DNA from: Callaeas wilsoni
Lineage: Eukaryota > Chordata > Aves > Passeriformes > Callaeidae
Assembly (NCBI GenBank): GCA_013398955.1
Contig: VWPU01009604.1
Coordinates: 1 to 64,000 of the forward strand
Direction of reading: 5' to 3'
DNA length: 64,000 bases
Shown here: piece after piece, positions 58,901 to 64,000 of the stretch
Numbering within the stretch: the stretch's first letter is position 1
Layout: every line of letters starts with the position of its first letter
Notes under the pieces: generated by a model
The model's database searches: none
What the model was told of the DNA's origin: nothing
What the model saw: the letters and a program-made list of their open reading frames with translations, nothing else
Translations under genes and position numbers: made by a program

Positions 58901-61900
58901 CTAAGCAGCACCCTGCTAAAATTGTCACTTAGGCTTTATTGACCACTTCACAGTTGCTCTTGCAGTTTTTCTGCTTTTCATGGAAGAATAATTGTTGTTC
59001 AAATTTCTGTCTCAACTTTTGCTGCTGAGGAGGTGCCTTGATGGACTTCCTTTTCTTCTTTGTTATGCCTGTTGGTCTTCTATTATGCACTCGTAGGCTG
59101 AAGCTGAAGCTGGCATCTCTCTCTCCAGATGTATTGGACATAATTCTTTTCAGGTGTGAAAATAATGGTTTTATAACCAAAATGTCACAAAAAAATATAA
59201 AGAAATATGCACGATGCAGGCAGCTCCCAAACAGGTGCTAGTGGAGTAAGATTGCCTGGTTCTATCACGCTCCCTTCTCACTGATGAATATTGATAAAGA
59301 CCTGGCCTTTTTTGTCATTTCCATGCTCACTGGCAGCTCAGACTTTCAGAGAAGATCTGTACTGCTTTTCAGGATGATCCAAGCCATGCTTTTGTACAGT
59401 TCAAGGTCAGATTTCCATGAGTCTTCTATTCTTGAGGCTTTAGGGCACAATAATCACATTTCTGTGGTTTTGTCTCATGTTTTTCTTTATGGCTGCATTG
59501 AAGATGCCAGTCATAAGACTGTCCTGATACTTCTTATTCAGTGACACTGTACATTCCATTTAATACCTTTATCAATGACCTGGATAAGGGGATCAAGGGC
59601 ACCGTTACTCAGTCTCACAAGGCACAAAGTTGGATGGGAGTGTTGGCCTGCTTGAGGGCAGAAAGGTTCTGCAGAGGGATCTGGAGAGACTTACTATTTA
59701 TTTAAATTTTTAGACAAAGACTGTCAGATACCTGGCATTTTAAATATGTCATATGGTCCTCTAGTTAAAAAATAAATATGTATGTTTGAAGCATATTATT
59801 TAACTTTATGTTGCCACCTTAGAAATAGATGCAAATAATAATCTTTCTGGGACTTACTTTGAAGACAATGGTGAATGTGCACATTTTGGCGCTGAAAGGT
59901 ATCTCCCAGTGGCCTCTACTAACAGCTTGAACTAGAGTTCAAGTTTCATTCCAAGGGAGTTGGAAAATGATACATTAGAAAACATCCTATTGGTGCTGTT
60001 CTTCACTCTGCATAAGGAAATAACATAGGAAACCCTTTTCCCACTTGGTTTCCTGTCATTTTTTTAAACTTGTTAGTGTAATTCCACTTCCTCCTTCCAA
60101 ACTGATTTATGTAATCAGTTCTTGATAAAACTGTGCTCTTGAAAAAGGTACTCCAGTTTGAATTTCAGTCTGAGACCAAGAGATTTTCCTCTTCCTGTTA
60201 TTTTTTAATTTAAACTTGAAAAGGTAAATTGCAAGTCCAACAAAGTGCATGGAGATTATATGGACCTATGACCATAGCGCAAACTTCAGGAATCAAAAAC
60301 TGGTAGAAAGAGACATTTTGGTTTACTCTGGTGTGGCATTCCTTTTCAGCTTCCAATAGTGCTGACACTCTCCTAGCACAGTCCTTCTAAAGTAAATCCT
60401 GATAGATGATGATACAGTGCTTCATTTTCTTAATCTACTAGTTTAAAATGGGACCATCAAAATAGGAAATTCTCATAAAAAGCTCATCGTCTTAGTGCTT
60501 GTTTTTCAGTTAATACAACTTTTTAAAGTTACCCAAACAACCCTTTTGCATTCCTTTGTTTTCAAACATGAACCTTCTCCCATCTAAATGAATCTCTCGT
60601 TTAGATGACATGATGTAAGCTGACATTAGTCACTTGTGATGACTTACAGAGAGTTTATCCATCAAAAAAAGCCATAAATGGGGTTACGACTGCCGTTTTA
60701 TCACATGCGTACATTCACTCTTTTCTTGCCAGGCGTAGGCAAAACACAAAGGAACACTTCAGAGGCCTTGGCCCCTTTTTTTCTTTCTTTTCAAATACGC
60801 ATATTTCAAAAATCCAGACTTGAAATTTGGCATGGCCACAGCTCTGTGCAAAAAACATCCTTTCTGTTGCCCTTTAAACAAATAACTAATGTTCTCGCTT
60901 ATTCCTTTCTTCTTTTTATTTTTTCTTCTTCTCTAACAAATCTGGATAGAAAAGCTGTGACCGCTAAATTCCATTTGCTCTCTCCTCCAGTCCTTAGTGC
61001 TACTGTTACGCCTGCAACAATCATGATGCTGCCACGGTGCTGGGGTTTCTGAAATACAGGAGGTGGCACCATCCAACTCGAGAGGGGGACAGGGAAAAAC
61101 AGAATCATATTATCCCCTCCTTTCAGATTTTCAGCCCAAATACGAGAAAAGTGATAGAAGATGGATTTTGATGGGCAAAATTGCGTGGAAATAATGAACA
61201 AAATGGTAACCACAGTTGCCAGCACACATAATGTCTGAGAAGCTTGACTTTTGCCAGGACTTTTGCAAGAGTTTTTTGGAGAGATTTGAAGACAGAAAAT
61301 AGGTACTTCTGTAGAGGCTTGTGCGGAGCCTTTTTGAGAAAGGGAAAATGCCAGTAAGTGCTTCTTTTCAGATCTCACAACATGTTGGGCTGATGAGAGT
61401 TAGTATTTAGCTTCTCCAACAGATAATTACAGATTATAATTGAGAGGGGAGCAAGCTGGGAGCGGATTGGAATGTTTAGTGTGACAGCAGGAGGAGGGGG
61501 CAGTCGGCACAGGTGTGTGGTGAGGAGAGACAGTTATCATCCTCTGGTTGGTGCTGGCATCAGGAAAACTACTTTCCATTTGTCAGGAGAGAGGCAAACC
61601 TGCTGTCATATGAGGAGGGCTAGCTGAGAAATTTCAGTTGTACCAGTGACCAGAGCAGCTGTCCATCCGCAGTGTTAAGGTGAAGAATCAGTAAGCTTTG
61701 GGCAGAGACCAGACCGATGCAGCTCTGAATTTCAGGCCGCTCTGGCTGTCTCCAGACTGTTCATTACAGCCAACTCCACCCGAGCTCACTTTTCACAGCC
61801 GCTTCCTCTGTTTCTGCTCAGGCTATTTCGGTGCCTCTTGGAGACAGTCCAGTGGCCACATAACTTCCTCCTCAACAAAACATATTCTCCCGTTTCAGCT

Positions 61901-64000
61901 CTGCTAGGTTTTTTCCCTCTCACTGACTTCAGAGCTAATCCTTGACAACTATTTCCATCAGTTAATAGGTTTGGTATCTGTATCTGAGCCCTGCATTGTA
62001 TAGATGCACCAGGACTTAGTCTGCTACTAGAACTGACTTCTTGCATTCAGGCAACAAAGGCATTCATAACATGTTGTTCATTTTATACCAGTTTCTGCAT
62101 TTGCTTTTGAGGAAGCGTTTTTGAAGATAGCATTGTCATGTATTGCAAAAACACCCCCTCAAAAACCAAAACATAGAAGAAATAGAAGTACTTCTTAAAT
62201 AATTGCAGTACTATGTTGTTTAACTTATCTTCAATTGGCTGAAGTGAAATTCTAAATGAGCAGCCTAAACTGTATTCACAGATGACACTTGCTTTCAGTA
62301 TATTCCTCATTTGCAATTCAGAAAAGCTCATGAGCTGCAGCCTTGCTATCCTCTCAATAAGATGAAGTGCTGAGCAAGAAAGCAGGTCCAGGCTAGACTG
62401 TCCAGTCTTGAGAATTTTTGCAAATTTGCAGTGATTTTGTTTTGGAGGTTTCGAACGAAAAATCTACATATTTTACTCAAAATATTGAGTACATTCCACT
62501 TTTACTTTTTGTCTACCTTAGTTAATAAAATTTAAATGCTCAAACCAAAGCAGGAGCTTGCAGAAGAGATTTGAGGAAGGATTCGTTTAGTCTATAATGC
62601 AGCTTAAGATCTGCAGTCATTGCTGCTGGTTAGAGGAGTTGTGTCTAACTTTCTATCCTCACCCATCTCCAGATGATCCACTGTCATCCACTTGATATCT
62701 TAATTAGAGCAAGTATTGCCTGTCTCTCTGGGCCAGAATAATGCCTTAATAGCAGGATTCACCCCGGCTGTCAGAATGGGATAGGGTGTGTTGATAGAGG
62801 ATACTTACAGGATACAAAACATGCATAAGATGATAACCCGCAGAGTAAGATGGTTCCAAGAATTAATTTCAGGAATGCTAGTCTCCCTGAAAATTATACT
62901 GACCTCAAATAGTGTTTTAGCATATATTTTAATAGCTGGTTTAGCATATATTATCGAACAGAAGGTGCAATGTAGATTGTTTTGCTGTTCTCCCCACACC
63001 CTGAAATAGTTTCACATTAGAAAATGTGATATATAGTGCTAAATACACAGAAAAAGAGTGCTCTGAAATTAGGACATAACATTCTGTTTGCAGTATATAG
63101 GCTCCAACATTGTCTCTTTTAGGTTTTGATTCCTTACAGAAAGAGATGTCTGCCATTCATCCTCATTAACAGTTTGCAAGTACGAATAAAAGTCAGCTGT
63201 GGATGGAATATTATGACGGCTTCCTCTCTTCAGGACTTGATGCACTTACATGTAAATAACACCGAAAAAAAAATCCAGACATTTGGTACTTACATATGTC
63301 TAATTGTCCAACATGTTGGATAAATATTATTTGAGACTCTTTTCAGTAACTTATTTCTGTGAAAGATAATGCCTAATCTTACTACATTTGTTATTGCAAA
63401 GTCTACCTAACTAAATTTGTTATTACAAGTGCAGAGTAGTGAGCAATTAATGCTTCATTTTGAGTCTTCTCAAATGGAATTAATCAGGCTTGCATTTTCT
63501 ATATTGAAATTGTTGAAGAGAAGACTGAAAAGCTCAGAGCAGCTGCAGAATTCAGAAAGGGCGAAGAGCTGAACTTGCACTGAAGATATGATATTGCCCC
63601 AGCTTTGCTTCCATCTGTGAATACAACATCTGCTTTTGAGGAAGTGAAATGAGAAACTGCATAAATCAATATAAAGATGGTTTCTATTTCCAAGTGTAGT
63701 CCAGGGCATAGTATTTGTGAAAGACCATTGACAGGAGGGTTCCATTACTAGTAGAGCACAATTTTAAATTCGACATCATGATTAATGAGGAGGCTAAAGA
63801 AACAGCTATAATGATTATGTTGTAATTTAGTATCCTTTCATGATAATTGCTAAGGTAAATGACATGTTACTCACCCACATACTCACTAACTCTGTAGCAA
63901 ACATCATACATATATCTATGCATTAATAAATAAAATGTGCTTTCCCCCAACAATTAATAATTTGAATATTCTTCTTTGTATTATTTAAGTAGTCTTCAGT
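55951..64000 (+). other. AHRR: AHRR intron 4, left 8 kb (runs off the window)
   Basis: Starts with GTGAGT. I looked for the next exon, which should begin with the PAS-A block SLNGFALVV in phase 0, and found none before 64000, so the acceptor is beyond the window. Apart from the CR1 fragment at 59540, the sequence is AT-rich and I recognise nothing in 55960-59530 or 59700-64000. Confidence 0.75.
59540..59692 (+). mobile_element. CR1 ORF2 fragment, sense, both ends missing
   Basis: ATCAATGACCTGGATAAGGG, then GATGGGAGTGTTGGCCTGCT and GCAGAGGGATCTGGAGAG, match the CR1 reverse-transcriptase region reading FINDLDKGI. Unlike the other copies this one lacks the 3' end, so it is an internal remnant. 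Confidence 0.75.

Noticed and set aside
58366..59185. Possible AHRR exon 5 (looked for NGFALVV)
   Set aside because: GGTTTTGCAACC at 58368 and AATGGTTTT at 59164 give only two or three matching residues, and the flanks do not continue the PAS-A block or show an acceptor in phase.
59266..59275. XRE-like GAGCGTGATA on the minus strand
   Set aside because: The weaker G-type core and one mismatch in the flank make it no better than chance.
60899..61378. 159-codon minus-strand frame
   Set aside because: No recognisable family and no supporting promoter or conserved motif; it lies in an ordinary intron.

Overview
This is a vertebrate nuclear window, almost certainly from a bird. It carries the 5' part of one gene on the + strand, the aryl hydrocarbon receptor repressor (AHRR). 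Bird origin is inferred from at least eight CR1-type LINE fragments, from two copies of a ~1.05 kb LTR that I recall as common in avian genomes, and from compact introns. The LTR leans me toward Neoaves, but I cannot fix the species. There is no bacterial-style gene organisation, no rRNA or tRNA gene and no CRISPR array.

Layout of the gene. Positions 1-640 are a CpG island with a good splice donor at 229/230, so a non-coding exon 1 ends at 229. Intron 1 is about 19.0 kb. Coding exon 2 (19257-19318) starts the protein with MIPPGEC. Intron 2 is about 6.8 kb. Exon 3 (26116-26297) carries the basic helix-loop-helix. Intron 3 is about 29.6 kb. Exon 4 (55850-55950) carries the linker and ends exactly before the PAS-A block. 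At least 8 kb of intron 4 follows and runs off the window. Phases join without error (62+182+101 = 345 nt = 115 codons). The PAS exons and the C-terminal repressor region lie beyond the window.

Introns hold mostly repeats and unremarkable AT-rich sequence. Intron 1 contains CR1 pieces, two single-N assembly joins that each sit inside a short duplicated flank, and the two LTRs in inverted orientation. Introns 3 and 4 contain further CR1 pieces and low-complexity tracts.

The most interesting signal is regulatory. A perfect extended xenobiotic response element (XRE/DRE) lies in the exon 1 CpG island. Deep in intron 3 (about 50405-50790) there is a second, compact CpG-rich island with two more perfect XREs in opposite orientation 60 bp apart, plus a GC box. 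AHRR is a known AHR target acting in a negative feedback loop, and human AHRR has a famous exposure-responsive CpG region in intron 3. This island is therefore a candidate avian AHR-responsive enhancer or internal promoter. A second candidate is a sense-oriented LTR in intron 1 with a TATA-like box and a good splice donor 2 kb upstream of the exon carrying the start codon.
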